Shown: positions 36,587 to 45,253, numbered from the stretch's first letter. The stretch: DNA of 64,000 nucleotides from Ignavibacteriales bacterium (GCA_020635275.1 JACKAA010000006.1:124001-188000), one strand, 5' to 3'. The notes: generated by a model not told the origin, from the sequence alone. A program made the numbers and translations.

Positions 36587-38338
36587 ATGATTAAAAAATA
36601 TTTAGTATTTTTTCTTTTAATACTGTCTTCAAGTTTATTTGCAAAACCAAAATATGCTATTGGTTTATTCCACTATAATTTTCAATATGTCGCCGGTGAT
36701 TATAGAATTGAAAGCCGAATAGTTAAGGAATCATTGTTTCCAGCTTTACAATTTTTTGAAAAACATCCGCAATACAAAGTTGATTTTGAATTTCAAGGTT
36801 ATGCAATAGAAACAATGGCTCAAGAATATCCAGAAGTTTTAGAATTGCTGCGAAAATTAATTGAACGTGGACAAATTGAATTAGTAATTGCCCATTATTC
36901 CGATCAGTTTTTTATTGCTTATCCTGCCTTAGATCTGCAAAAATCAATAGAATTATCAGATGAGATTTTAGAAAAAAATAATCTCAGGAGATCGCGAGTT
37001 TTTTTTGGTCAAGAAATTCAATATTCTCCAGGTTTAGCATATGCATTAAAAGGAAAGTATGATGTTGTTGTAACAAGTTCAGATCCTCATTCTTATTATA
37101 GAGATAGAACAATGCCTCTAGTAAATGTTAATTATGGAGATAATTCAATTTTAGGCTTAATTGGTGCCGGTGATAAAAATCTTAAGAATTTTGAATGGGC
37201 TTGGTCATTTTTAGATGATGGTGAAGTTTTTAATACATTAGATTATAACAGTGATTTTTATAGAGTCCCAGAACAAGAAAAGAAAAGTATTGATCATTTC
37301 AAGAAACTGGAAGAAGAAGGCTTTGAGTTTGTGACAATGTCTGAACTAGTTGAAATTATTAAAAATGATTCTGATTATGAAATTATTGATTATCCATTTA
37401 TTCCGGAAGGAACTTGGAATATGAATGTTTGCGGACCATTTATGTGGATGGGTAGGCAAAGAAGCGGAGTTGAAACTGATGGAATTACAAGAGCACTAAG
37501 TTATGAATTGCGAGGTGAAATTTTAGTTGCGGAAAAATTAATTGAATATGCAAAATCTTTAGGAAATGAAGTAATTAAATTATTTGAACTACTCAAAGAA
37601 GCCTGGGAACATTTATTACTTTCTGAGGTTTCTGATTCAAGCGGCTGGACACCCTGGTTGGTTGAAGTTCAATATACAGAAAATGAGGTAGCAAATGCTA
37701 GAATGATACTTGACAAAATATTCAAAGAACTAAATAAAATATTACTAAGTAATGATAAATACTTTGAAGTAAATACAAAAACGGGAAAGGTAAATATTAT
37801 AGATGAATATGAAAAAAATAATTATAGTGATGATTATTTACCAATTCCAATATTTATAAGAGCAAAAGATTTTAATGTTGAGGTTAAAAAAATAAGTGAA
37901 AATACTCATAAAGTTAATATCTTTTGCACTCGACCGGATGATGGAGCAGTTGAAATAGCGTTTGAAACTTCTGATAAGATTTATTATTCAGCAGGCACCG
38001 GCGAAGAAACAATAGCTGAAGTTCCAACAGATCTAAAACACGATCCGGCAATGACACTCTCCAATGGGTTCTTAAGTTTAGGCAATGAGTACTCAATAAT
38101 TAAGGATTGTAGTGTTGAACATTTGGCCGTTACTTGGAGACAAAATGAAAAACGTGCAGTATTCAGAGAGGAATTAAACAAAAATAATCCCAGTATGAAA
38201 ATGACTTTTTATGTTGTAAAAGGGGATAAAGAATATGCTCATAAATTAGCTAACAAAATAAATACCTGGCCAGTTTTTAAAATTGCAAATGTAAATAATC
38301 AAATAACTTTTGAAAAAATATTTCCCTTAAACAAATAG
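36587..38338 (+). CDS. Secreted GH38/GH57-fold (glycoside hydrolase/deacetylase superfamily) protein
   Basis: A 583-residue protein with a signal peptide ending near SLFAK. The N-terminal third reads like the seven-stranded GH38/GH57 barrel: AIGLFHYNFQYV, DFEFQGYAIETMAQEYP, ERGQIELVIAHYSDQFF, and a Gln-Glu in FFGQEIQYSPG. The layout, in which the polypeptide binds or cleaves while watching from a starting oligosaccharide, is typical of GH57-like proteins. A canonical GH38 zinc motif HxD is not seen, so it is not a second alpha-mannosidase by sequence. It sits in the same operon directly after GH31. Confidence 0.6.
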   Translation: MIKKYLVFFLLILSSSLFAKPKYAIGLFHYNFQYVAGDYRIESRIVKESLFPALQFFEKHPQYKVDFEFQGYAIETMAQEYPEVLELLRKLIERGQIELVIAHYSDQFFIAYPALDLQKSIELSDEILEKNNLRRSRVFFGQEIQYSPGLAYALKGKYDVVVTSSDPHSYYRDRTMPLVNVNYGDNSILGLIGAGDKNLKNFEWAWSFLDDGEVFNTLDYNSDFYRVPEQEKKSIDHFKKLEEEGFEFVTMSELVEIIKNDSDYEIIDYPFIPEGTWNMNVCGPFMWMGRQRSGVETDGITRALSYELRGEILVAEKLIEYAKSLGNEVIKLFELLKEAWEHLLLSEVSDSSGWTPWLVEVQYTENEVANARMILDKIFKELNKILLSNDKYFEVNTKTGKVNIIDEYEKNNYSDDYLPIPIFIRAKDFNVEVKKISENTHKVNIFCTRPDDGAVEIAFETSDKIYYSAGTGEETIAEVPTDLKHDPAMTLSNGFLSLGNEYSIIKDCSVEHLAVTWRQNEKRAVFREELNKNNPSMKMTFYVVKGDKEYAHKLANKINTWPVFKIANVNNQITFEKIFPLNK

Positions 38339-38345
38339 GAATTAA

Positions 38346-39515
38346 ATGAAATTATTCAAATTTATATTCATCTACATTTCATATTCATTTATTTTATTTA
38401 GTCAGGAAAGTTACCAAAGTAAATTAATCTTTCCTTTACAATCTCAACATGTTCACGGGAGCAGTATTGTCGAATTGCCAAATGGTGATCTGCTGGCTTG
38501 CTGGTTTCAAGGAAGTGGAGAAAGAAGTGCAAATGATGTTGCTATTAAAGGATCTCGACTAAAAAAAGGTGATAAAAATTGGAGTGAAATATTCACTATG
38601 GCAGATACTCCAAATCAGCCTGATTGCAATCCGGTTTTATTCCTAAATAAAGACAATAAATTATTTTTAGTCTGGATTGTTGTTCAAGCAAATAAATGGG
38701 AAACTTCAATTCTAAAATTTAGAACATCTTCAGATTATTTAAATACTGTTATTCCTAATTGGGAATGGCAAGATATAATTCTGCTTAAACCCGGAGATGA
38801 TTTTGTAAATGAAATAGAAACTAAGTTTAAAGATAACACACATAAAGAATTTGCTTGGTCGGAATATGCTCCAATATATGAGAGAATGATTTTTGAAGCA
38901 GCTAAAGATCCAAAGAAAAGGGAAACTGGATGGATGACAAGGATTCACCCGCTTATACTTGATAATGGCCGAATTTTGCTCCCGTTATATTCTGACGGAT
39001 ACAATATTTCTATATGTGCAATTTCAGATGATAATGGTGAAAATTGGTATGAAAGTTTACCAATAGTTGGAAAAGGAAATATTCAGCCTAGTTTTGTCCA
39101 AAAGGAAGATAAAACAATAGTTGCATACATGAGAGACAGCGGAGATGAACCCGGAAGAATCATGATGGCAGAATCAAAAGATAATGGTGAATCATGGAGT
39201 TTCGCAAATGACTCGGAAATTCCAAATCCCGGAGCAAGTGTTGAATCAATCAAATTAAAAAGTGGCAATTGGCTCCTAATTTATAATGATCTTGAAGATG
39301 GTCGTTATAGTCTTGCCGCAGCAATTTCAGATGATGAAGGAAAAACCTGGAAATGGAAAAAACATCTTGAAAATTCAAAAGAAGGCGGATTTTCATATCC
39401 ATCTGTAATTCAGAGTAAAGATGGTAAAATTAATGTGACATATTCTTATCATATAGGTAGAGAAAAAAGATCAATCAAGCATGTTGCATTTGATGAAAAT
39501 TGGATTATCGAATAA
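38346..39515 (+). CDS. Secreted sialidase-fold (BNR) protein, copy 1 of a tandem pair
   Basis: A 389-residue protein with a signal peptide ending near LFSQES. The domain opens with HVHGSSIVELPNGDLLACWF and carries Asp-box-like motifs SDDNGENW, SKDNGESW and SDDEGKTW, giving a six- or seven-bladed propeller as in GH33 and related lyase or rhamnosidase families. It is closely similar to the gene at 39671, about three quarters identical by eye over the first 110 aligned residues. The substrate may not be sialic acid, because the FRIP motif is not seen. It starts 7 bases after the preceding gene. Confidence 0.82.
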   Translation: MKLFKFIFIYISYSFILFSQESYQSKLIFPLQSQHVHGSSIVELPNGDLLACWFQGSGERSANDVAIKGSRLKKGDKNWSEIFTMADTPNQPDCNPVLFLNKDNKLFLVWIVVQANKWETSILKFRTSSDYLNTVIPNWEWQDIILLKPGDDFVNEIETKFKDNTHKEFAWSEYAPIYERMIFEAAKDPKKRETGWMTRIHPLILDNGRILLPLYSDGYNISICAISDDNGENWYESLPIVGKGNIQPSFVQKEDKTIVAYMRDSGDEPGRIMMAESKDNGESWSFANDSEIPNPGASVESIKLKSGNWLLIYNDLEDGRYSLAAAISDDEGKTWKWKKHLENSKEGGFSYPSVIQSKDGKINVTYSYHIGREKRSIKHVAFDENWIIE

Positions 39516-39534
39516 TTGAATAGTTAATCATATT

Positions 39535-39617
39535 TGTCATTCTAAATAAAGTGAAGAATCTCATTATCATAATTCTTGAGATATTTTCGTCAGGTAAATG
39601 ACATACTCGATATGACA
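39535..39617. repeat. Degenerate TGTCAT...ATGACA palindromic intergenic repeat
   Basis: The gap between the two sialidase-fold genes holds TGTCAT at 39535-39540 and ATGACA at 39612-39617 as inverted ends. The internal phrase AAGTGAAGAATCTCA resembles common TGTCATTCTGAA-type repeats, and an ATCTCA/TGAGAT hairpin is inside. It appears related to the elements at 11037 and 26730 by its ends. Confidence 0.5.
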
Positions 39618-39670
39618 AAATTTTTGAGTTTTTATAAAATGAATTTATTTACAAATCAAAATAGATTATC

Positions 39671-40849
39671 ATGAAAAAAATATTATTACTTTTATTTATT
39701 ACTGGATTTATGTTTAGTCAGCAAAACATTAAAGAAAATTTAGTTTTTCCGATTCAAGAAAAACATGTGCATTCAAGCAGTATTGTTGAATTACCAAATG
39801 GCGATCTATTAGTTTGCTGGTTTGAAGGAAGTGGCGAACGCACTGCAAACGATGTTGTAATTAATGGATCGAGATTAAGAAAAGGTGAAGATAAATGGTG
39901 TGAACCTTTTTTAATGGCTGATACGCCGGGTCAGCCCGATTGTAATCCAATACTATTTTTGAACAGTGAAAATAAATTATTTTTAGTCTGGATTGTTGTA
40001 AGAGCAAATCGTTGGGAAACTTCAATACTCAAAGTAAGAACAACAACTGACTATGAAAATGCATTAGCGCCAAATTGGAAATGGCAAGATATTATTTTGA
40101 TGAAACCCGGGAAAGAATTTGAGGAAACTGTTGCCAGGCAATTTAGTGAAAATACTGCAGATGATTTAGCTTGGGCAGAATATGCATTACCTTATGAAGA
40201 AATGTTAATTGATGCAGCTAAAGATCCTAAAAAGAGAGAAACTGGCTGGATGCCTAGAACTCACCCAACAATTTTATCAGATGGGAAAATATTATTGCCT
40301 TTGTATTCAGACGGATTCAATTTTGGACTAATTGCAATTTCAGATGATGATGGTGATACATGGATAAATAGTTTACCAATAATTGGCAGAGGTTTGAATC
40401 AACCAAGTTTAATTGTAAAAAATGATGGATCAATTGATGCATACATGAGGGATGACGGAGATGCTCCCGGAAAAATTATGATTAGCAATTCTAAAGATGG
40501 AGGATATTCCTGGAGTTTTGCAAAAAAGTCTGAAATCCCAAATCCAGGAGCAAGTATTGAAGTATTAAAATTAAAAAGCGGATATTGGCTTTTAGTCTAT
40601 AATGATGTTGATGATGGACGTTACAGTTTGGCAGTTTCAATTTCTGATGATGAAGGCAAAACTTGGAAATGGAAAAAACACATAGAAACATCTGAAAAAG
40701 GTAAAGGTTCTTTTTCGTACCCATCAGTTATTCAAGCAAAAGATGGTAAAATTCAATTAACATATTCTTATCACATTTCTGATGAGAAAAAATCAATAAA
40801 GCATGTTACTTTCACAGAAGAATGGATCAAAGATGAAAACAAAAATTGA
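39671..40849 (+). CDS. Secreted sialidase-fold (BNR) protein, copy 2 of a tandem pair
   Basis: A 392-residue protein with a signal peptide ending near MFSQQ. It opens with HVHSSSIVELPNGDLLVCWF and contains SDDDGDTW, SKDGGYSW and SDDEGKTW Asp-box-like motifs. The stretches CNPILFLN and KKRETGWMPRTHP are shared with copy 1, so the two arose by duplication. It is separated from copy 1 by a repeat-bearing gap, which may have come with the duplication. Its last 17 bases overlap the start of the kinase gene, which suggests translational coupling. Confidence 0.82.
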   Translation: MKKILLLLFITGFMFSQQNIKENLVFPIQEKHVHSSSIVELPNGDLLVCWFEGSGERTANDVVINGSRLRKGEDKWCEPFLMADTPGQPDCNPILFLNSENKLFLVWIVVRANRWETSILKVRTTTDYENALAPNWKWQDIILMKPGKEFEETVARQFSENTADDLAWAEYALPYEEMLIDAAKDPKKRETGWMPRTHPTILSDGKILLPLYSDGFNFGLIAISDDDGDTWINSLPIIGRGLNQPSLIVKNDGSIDAYMRDDGDAPGKIMISNSKDGGYSWSFAKKSEIPNPGASIEVLKLKSGYWLLVYNDVDDGRYSLAVSISDDEGKTWKWKKHIETSEKGKGSFSYPSVIQAKDGKIQLTYSYHISDEKKSIKHVTFTEEWIKDENKN

Positions 40850-41852
40850 AAGATTTAAAGAAATATTCAATCAAATTAGAAATGTTAAAGTTGGTCTTTA
40901 TGGTGATTTTTGCCTTGATGCATATTGGGTTTTAGATCCGCGCGGTTCTGAAATATCTTTAGAAACCGGATTGCAAGCGCAAGCAGTTCAAAAGCAAAAC
41001 TATTCCTTAGGAGGAGCTTCAAATGTTGCTGCAAATATTGCGGCTCTTAATCCAAAAGAACTTAAAGTTTTTGGGATTTATGGCAAAGATGTATTCGGCA
41101 AAGAAATGATTAGCCAATTAAATGATATAAATGCTAACACAGAAGGATTGGTTCTTCAAAAAGATGAATTTGAAACTTATACATTTTCAAAAAGAATTTT
41201 AGATGGAAAAGAGCAGTCAAGAATTGATTTTGGGACTTACAATATTAGAAGTAAAAAATCTGACGATAAAGTTATAGAAAATATTAAAAATTCATTAAAT
41301 GAATTGGATGTATTTGTAATAAATCAGCAAGTTCCCGGAAGCATTACCAATACTGAATTTATTGATGAGTTAAACAAAATAATTGCAAACAATCCGGAAA
41401 AAGCATTTATTTTAGATTCAAGACACTTTGCTGGAAAATTTAAAAAAGTAAGTTATAAGGTTAATAACCATGAAGCACTATATTTAGTAAATGAAGAAAA
41501 TGAAATATTAAATGAAAAAGATGAATTGCAAAAAATAGGTGAACATCTATTTAAAAAAACTAATAAACCGGTTTTTATTACAAGAGGTGAAAATGGCATT
41601 ATTGCTGTTGATCAAAATGGAGTTTATGAAACTCCCGGAATAAAATTATCAGGTCAGCTTGATATAGTTGGAGCAGGGGATACAGTATTTGGAGCAATTG
41701 CATGTGCAATTGGAGCAAAGTGTTCAACTCAAGAAACAATTGAACTAGCTAATTTAGCAGCGGCTGTAACTGTTCAAAAATTGTTTCAGACTGGAACTGC
41801 AAATGAAGAAGAAATACTAAAACTTCTAACCACAGTAAAAACACAATCTTAA
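40833..41852 (+). CDS. PfkB-family carbohydrate kinase (RfaE/HldE-domain-1-like)
   Basis: The start is ATG 40833, inside the end of the preceding gene; the longer frame from 40803 adds only an overlap. The product is 339 residues without signal peptide. The motif LGGASNVAANIAAL is like the substrate loop of heptose-phosphate and ribokinase enzymes, and VGAGDTVFGA gives the catalytic Asp283. The family phosphorylates a sugar with ATP. This is the only recognisable sugar kinase in the window and the last gene of the 14940-41852 run, so it probably handles the released monosaccharide. The sugar is unknown; keto-sugar or heptose-like substrates are possible. Confidence 0.86.
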   Translation: MKTKIERFKEIFNQIRNVKVGLYGDFCLDAYWVLDPRGSEISLETGLQAQAVQKQNYSLGGASNVAANIAALNPKELKVFGIYGKDVFGKEMISQLNDINANTEGLVLQKDEFETYTFSKRILDGKEQSRIDFGTYNIRSKKSDDKVIENIKNSLNELDVFVINQQVPGSITNTEFIDELNKIIANNPEKAFILDSRHFAGKFKKVSYKVNNHEALYLVNEENEILNEKDELQKIGEHLFKKTNKPVFITRGENGIIAVDQNGVYETPGIKLSGQLDIVGAGDTVFGAIACAIGAKCSTQETIELANLAAAVTVQKLFQTGTANEEEILKLLTTVKTQS

Positions 41853-41921
41853 CTAAAGTTATTTAATAATATTCTTCAATTGATTTTATTTATTTCTTTA
41901 TTTAGTTTTGAATCAACCAAA

Positions 41922-41933
41922 ACAAACGATTGT
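41922..41933. promoter_or_regulatory. LacI-family-type operator, site 2
   Basis: ACAAACGATTGT is a dyad around a central CG. The 14 bases AAAACAAACGATTG are identical to those at site 1. It lies 23 bases upstream of the ATG of the DUF3078 gene, close enough to overlap the promoter or leader. A TTG codon within it was rejected as start. Confidence 0.7.
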
Positions 41934-41956
41934 TTAATTTAATTTCTATTAAAATA

Positions 41957-42805
41957 ATGGTACTTTTTCGCAATTTTCTTACATTTTCATTTCTTATTTC
42001 TTCAATAAGTATTTCAAACACACCTGATTCTACTTTAAATCAATGGATTCCTTCTTTGGTTGGCGGACTTAATTTTAGTCAAATTGCATTTAGCAATTGG
42101 ACAAAAGGAGGTCAAAATTCAATTAATTGGACTCTCAATGGCGATTTTGACTTAAATTACAAAAATGAAATTATTGGTTTTACCACGAAAATAAATACAA
42201 TTTATGGCAGAACAAAATTAAATGGAAATGATTACCGAACTAACGAAAATGAAATTTATTTAGACCAAGTTTTGTCTTATCACGCAAATTGGAAAGTAGA
42301 TCCGTTTATAAGCAATTCTATTCAGACACAAATTACAACAGGATATGATTATGAAGATGAAAAACCTGTAAAAGTCGCTGACTTTTTTGATCCGGCAATT
42401 ATTACACAAAGCCTTGGATTTACATATGATAAACTTACAACTGTTCAAACCCGTTTAGGTGTTGCATTTCAGCATACTACAACTAAAAAGTATAGAAAAT
42501 ATTCTGACGATCCCGAAACACAGGAAAAACTTGAGTCATATAAATTTGAAACCGGCGTTGAAAGTGTAACAAATGCTAAATTTAATTTAGATAAAAATTT
42601 AGTTGCTGAATCCAAACTAATATTATTTACACGTTTTGAAGAAATTAAAGTTTGGGATGTTAGATGGGATAATAAAATGATTGCGAAAATTAATAGTTGG
42701 CTAAATGTAATTTTTACATATAATTTTATATTTAAAAAATCAGAATCTCAAACAGCTCAAATGAAAGAAGCATGGCAAATGGGCGTAACTTATAGTTTTA
42801 TTTAA
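41957..42805 (+). CDS. DUF3078 outer-membrane beta-barrel-like protein
   Basis: The start is ATG 41957 and the product is 282 residues with a signal peptide (residues about 5-20). The phrase LNFSQIAFSNWTKGGQNSINW is the signature of DUF3078, a family of predicted small outer-membrane barrels in Bacteroidota and relatives. Alternating strands continue to the C-terminus, which ends in Ile after aromatic-rich YSFI, fitting barrel closure. It is preceded by a LacI-type operator and followed by SemiSWEET after 59 bases, suggesting a role in passage or sensing of sugars. Function is not established. Confidence 0.75.
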   Translation: MVLFRNFLTFSFLISSISISNTPDSTLNQWIPSLVGGLNFSQIAFSNWTKGGQNSINWTLNGDFDLNYKNEIIGFTTKINTIYGRTKLNGNDYRTNENEIYLDQVLSYHANWKVDPFISNSIQTQITTGYDYEDEKPVKVADFFDPAIITQSLGFTYDKLTTVQTRLGVAFQHTTTKKYRKYSDDPETQEKLESYKFETGVESVTNAKFNLDKNLVAESKLILFTRFEEIKVWDVRWDNKMIAKINSWLNVIFTYNFIFKKSESQTAQMKEAWQMGVTYSFI

Positions 42806-42864
42806 GAATCTGATAATTTTGAATTATTCTTGAATTAAAAGGCTTCTCATTTTGGGAGAATAAT

Positions 42865-43113
42865 ATGGTGGAATTTATAGGTTACGCGGCAGCTTCAATA
42901 AGTGCTTTAATTTTTCTTCCACAGGTCTTTAAAACTATTAAAACTAAAAACACAAAAGATCTATCACTTTCTTCATTTGTTTTAATTACATTAAACAATT
43001 CTCTTTGGTTTACTTACGGAATGTTGACTTCCGATATTGCAATTATTTTATCTCAATTATTTTTATTGCCAATGGGATTGATTATTTTAATATTTAAACT
43101 GAAATACGGTTGA
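42865..43113 (+). CDS. SemiSWEET sugar transporter
   Basis: An 82-residue protein of three predicted membrane helices (residues about 3-22, 37-57 and 58-79). The PQ-loop motif is at Pro19-Gln20 (FLPQVFKT), followed by KTKNTKDLSL and NNSLWFTYG, as in bacterial MtN3/SWEET homologues that work as dimers. SemiSWEETs move sugars such as glucose or sucrose down their gradient. Here it is the only recognisable inner-membrane sugar transporter in the window. The ribosome site GGGAGAA precedes the ATG; it can pair with TTCTC at 42844-42848. Confidence 0.93.
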   Translation: MVEFIGYAAASISALIFLPQVFKTIKTKNTKDLSLSSFVLITLNNSLWFTYGMLTSDIAIILSQLFLLPMGLIILIFKLKYG

Positions 43114-43148
43114 AAACCACTTATTTCTAAAATTTCTTGGAGTAAGGC

Positions 43149-44990
43149 ATGAACAAAATAATAAAAAATAGTCTAATTGGATTTGCATTTATAATAGTGC
43201 TGATTATTGCTTTATTCTGGAACAAAATAGGAAATGGATATAAAGTTTATTCATTAATAAACACCATAACAACAAATCTAAATGATGGTAATGAGAAATA
43301 TAATTTTCTGATTACCGGTACTTTTGGTTCTGCTGAAAAAGTAGATACACTTCTTGCAGCTATATCATTTAGTAATCGTAAATATTTCTTAGCCGATGTA
43401 AAATTTAAAGCCAAAGAATATATTATCAAAAGTGCTGACGACTTAACCCAAGTTTTTATGGGTCCATCAAATTTAATAGTTTCCGGGAAAGGATTAGACA
43501 AAGGAAATTTTGACGTTTTAAGACTTCTGGGAAATGTTTTAACAGATTTTCCTCAGACTAATCAAATTACTGAGCTTTCATTTTTTGAAAAAATTGGAAT
43601 TTCAGGATGGACTGTTTCAAATTGTGAAATTTCTGATGAGATAATAAATAATCAAGAATTTAAAATTATTTCAAAAGATATTGATTCAAATAATGTTCAA
43701 ATTCTCATAAATAAAGAAATTGATGGACAATTTTATTTAAATATTGAATCAAAAAAAATTAAGGCAAACTTAAGAGTTGAGTTCAATGATATTATTAATA
43801 ACGTAACTATTCCTCAAAATGATGAAATAAAAACGATAAATATTGAAAGAGAAGAACTAAATACCGCTATATATAGAGGTGCATTAAGAACAGGCGGATT
43901 ATTATTGTCTAAAATTGAAGCCCCAAAATTTGCTAAGGTTGAAAAATCATATAGTACTGGTAAACTTAAATTTAAAGATGGCAATAGAGTTTTGATTGCA
44001 AAAGGTACTCATTCAGAATTAGGTAAAATACAAGGAGCTCTGCTTTCAAAAGAAATTAGAGAAATGGTTGATGCAACTTTATATACAATGTGCTGGGTTT
44101 ATACTGCTGATAGAAAATCCTGGTTTATAGATGATTTTAGAGATGCTTATAATAGATTAAAACCATTTATTCCAAAGAGATATGATGAAGAAATGTTGGG
44201 AATGTCTGAGACGTCAGGTATTCCAATCGAGGAAATAAGGCTGACTAATGTTTTCCCTGCACTTTTTCATTGTTCGGGATTTGCATTATTTAATACAGCA
44301 ACAATCGATGGAAAATTATACCACGGAAGAGTCTTAGATTATATTATTGATCTTGGATTGCAATTTAATGCTGTTGTATACATCCTAAAACCAGAAGGTT
44401 ATAATGCTTTTGCTAATGTCAGTTATGCTGGATTTATTGGATCTGTAACCGGAATGAATGAAAAACAAGTAACATTTGGTGAAATGGGCGGTAAAGGCGA
44501 AGGAGATTGGGATGGAATGCCTATGGGATTTTTAATGCGCGATGGACTTGAGAGAGCAAATAGTTTGGATGAAGCAGTCAATATATTTGAAGATACTCCA
44601 AGAACATGTGAATATTATTACGTTATATCAGATGGCAAAATTCCGGATGCAAGAGGATTATCAACTTCACCATCAAGATTTGAAATCATATTCCCAAACC
44701 AATTCCATGAACAACTTCAAAAACCAGTTGAAAATACTGTTCTTATGTCTGCCGGCAGTAGATATGAAGAATTAGTAAGACGTGTTAAAGATAATTTTGG
44801 AAAATTTGATTCAGAAAAAGCAATTCGACTTATGGATAGACCTGTGGCAATGAAAAGTAATTTGCACAATGCATTATTTGCGCCGCAAAATTTAGAGTTT
44901 TGGGTAGCAAATGCAGGAATAAGTTCACCGGCTGCAAATGAACCGTATACTCATTATAATTTTATGGATTTATTATCTGAATTAGAATAA
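43149..44990 (+). CDS. Membrane-anchored C45/AAT-like acyltransferase or amidohydrolase with extra N-terminal domain
   Basis: A 613-residue protein with a hydrophobic N-terminal segment (residues about 8-26). Residues about 270-613 match the peptidase C45 (acyl-CoA:6-aminopenicillanate acyltransferase-like) Ntn-hydrolase group: GTHSELGKIQGALL, IRLTNVFPALFHCSGFALF with candidate nucleophile Cys375, and HGRVLDYIIDLGLQ. The first about 250 residues form a domain I do not recognise. A shorter paralogue is at 52630. Such enzymes cleave amide or acyl bonds; a role in removing N-acyl groups from sugars or lipids is a possibility only. It follows SemiSWEET by 35 bases. Confidence 0.78.
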   Translation: MNKIIKNSLIGFAFIIVLIIALFWNKIGNGYKVYSLINTITTNLNDGNEKYNFLITGTFGSAEKVDTLLAAISFSNRKYFLADVKFKAKEYIIKSADDLTQVFMGPSNLIVSGKGLDKGNFDVLRLLGNVLTDFPQTNQITELSFFEKIGISGWTVSNCEISDEIINNQEFKIISKDIDSNNVQILINKEIDGQFYLNIESKKIKANLRVEFNDIINNVTIPQNDEIKTINIEREELNTAIYRGALRTGGLLLSKIEAPKFAKVEKSYSTGKLKFKDGNRVLIAKGTHSELGKIQGALLSKEIREMVDATLYTMCWVYTADRKSWFIDDFRDAYNRLKPFIPKRYDEEMLGMSETSGIPIEEIRLTNVFPALFHCSGFALFNTATIDGKLYHGRVLDYIIDLGLQFNAVVYILKPEGYNAFANVSYAGFIGSVTGMNEKQVTFGEMGGKGEGDWDGMPMGFLMRDGLERANSLDEAVNIFEDTPRTCEYYYVISDGKIPDARGLSTSPSRFEIIFPNQFHEQLQKPVENTVLMSAGSRYEELVRRVKDNFGKFDSEKAIRLMDRPVAMKSNLHNALFAPQNLEFWVANAGISSPAANEPYTHYNFMDLLSELE

Positions 44991-45031
44991 TTTTATTATA
45001 AAAATCGTTCAAAAATAAAAGTATTTCTTAC

Positions 45032-45075
45032 GGAATATTTAATACATTTTCCCTTTGTAATATTCCATCTTATTT
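45032..45075 (+). terminator. Possible intrinsic terminator after the C45 gene
   Basis: GGAATATT at 45032-45039 and AATATTCC at 45059-45066 can form an 8-pair stem with a 19-base loop, followed by a T-rich stretch. The region is A+T-rich, so this could be chance; it falls between the C45 stop and the operator of the next unit, where a terminator is expected. Confidence 0.35.
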
Positions 45076-45152
45076 TTCTTCTTTATTGAATTATCAAGTT
45101 TTGAATTTATTTGCATTTTCAGAATAAAAATTATAATTTGAAATAGAAGAAT

Positions 45153-45164
45153 GCAAACGATTGC
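45153..45164. promoter_or_regulatory. LacI-family-type operator, site 3
   Basis: GCAAACGATTGC is the most symmetric of the three operator copies: GCAA and TTGC flank a central CG. It lies 89 bases before the TonB receptor start, in the 263-base gap 44991-45253. A second dyad, GCAAAGTATTTGC at 45186-45198, follows 21 bases downstream and may be an auxiliary site. The rest of the gap holds only the weak stem-loop at 45032. Confidence 0.72.
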
Positions 45165-45253
45165 CTTAATATTTATTAGATAAAAGCAAAGTATTTGCAA
45201 ATATTATTTCTCCTTTTAACATTTGAAGAATTCATATATATGGAGAGTATCAT

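Noticed and set aside
41930..41956. TTG at 41930 as start of the DUF3078 gene
   Set aside because: It lies within operator site 2; ATG 41957 gives a proper signal peptide.
44991..45253. tRNA or small RNA gene in the largest gap
   Set aside because: No cloverleaf or conserved RNA motif could be drawn; only the weak stem-loop, the operator and a second dyad are visible.
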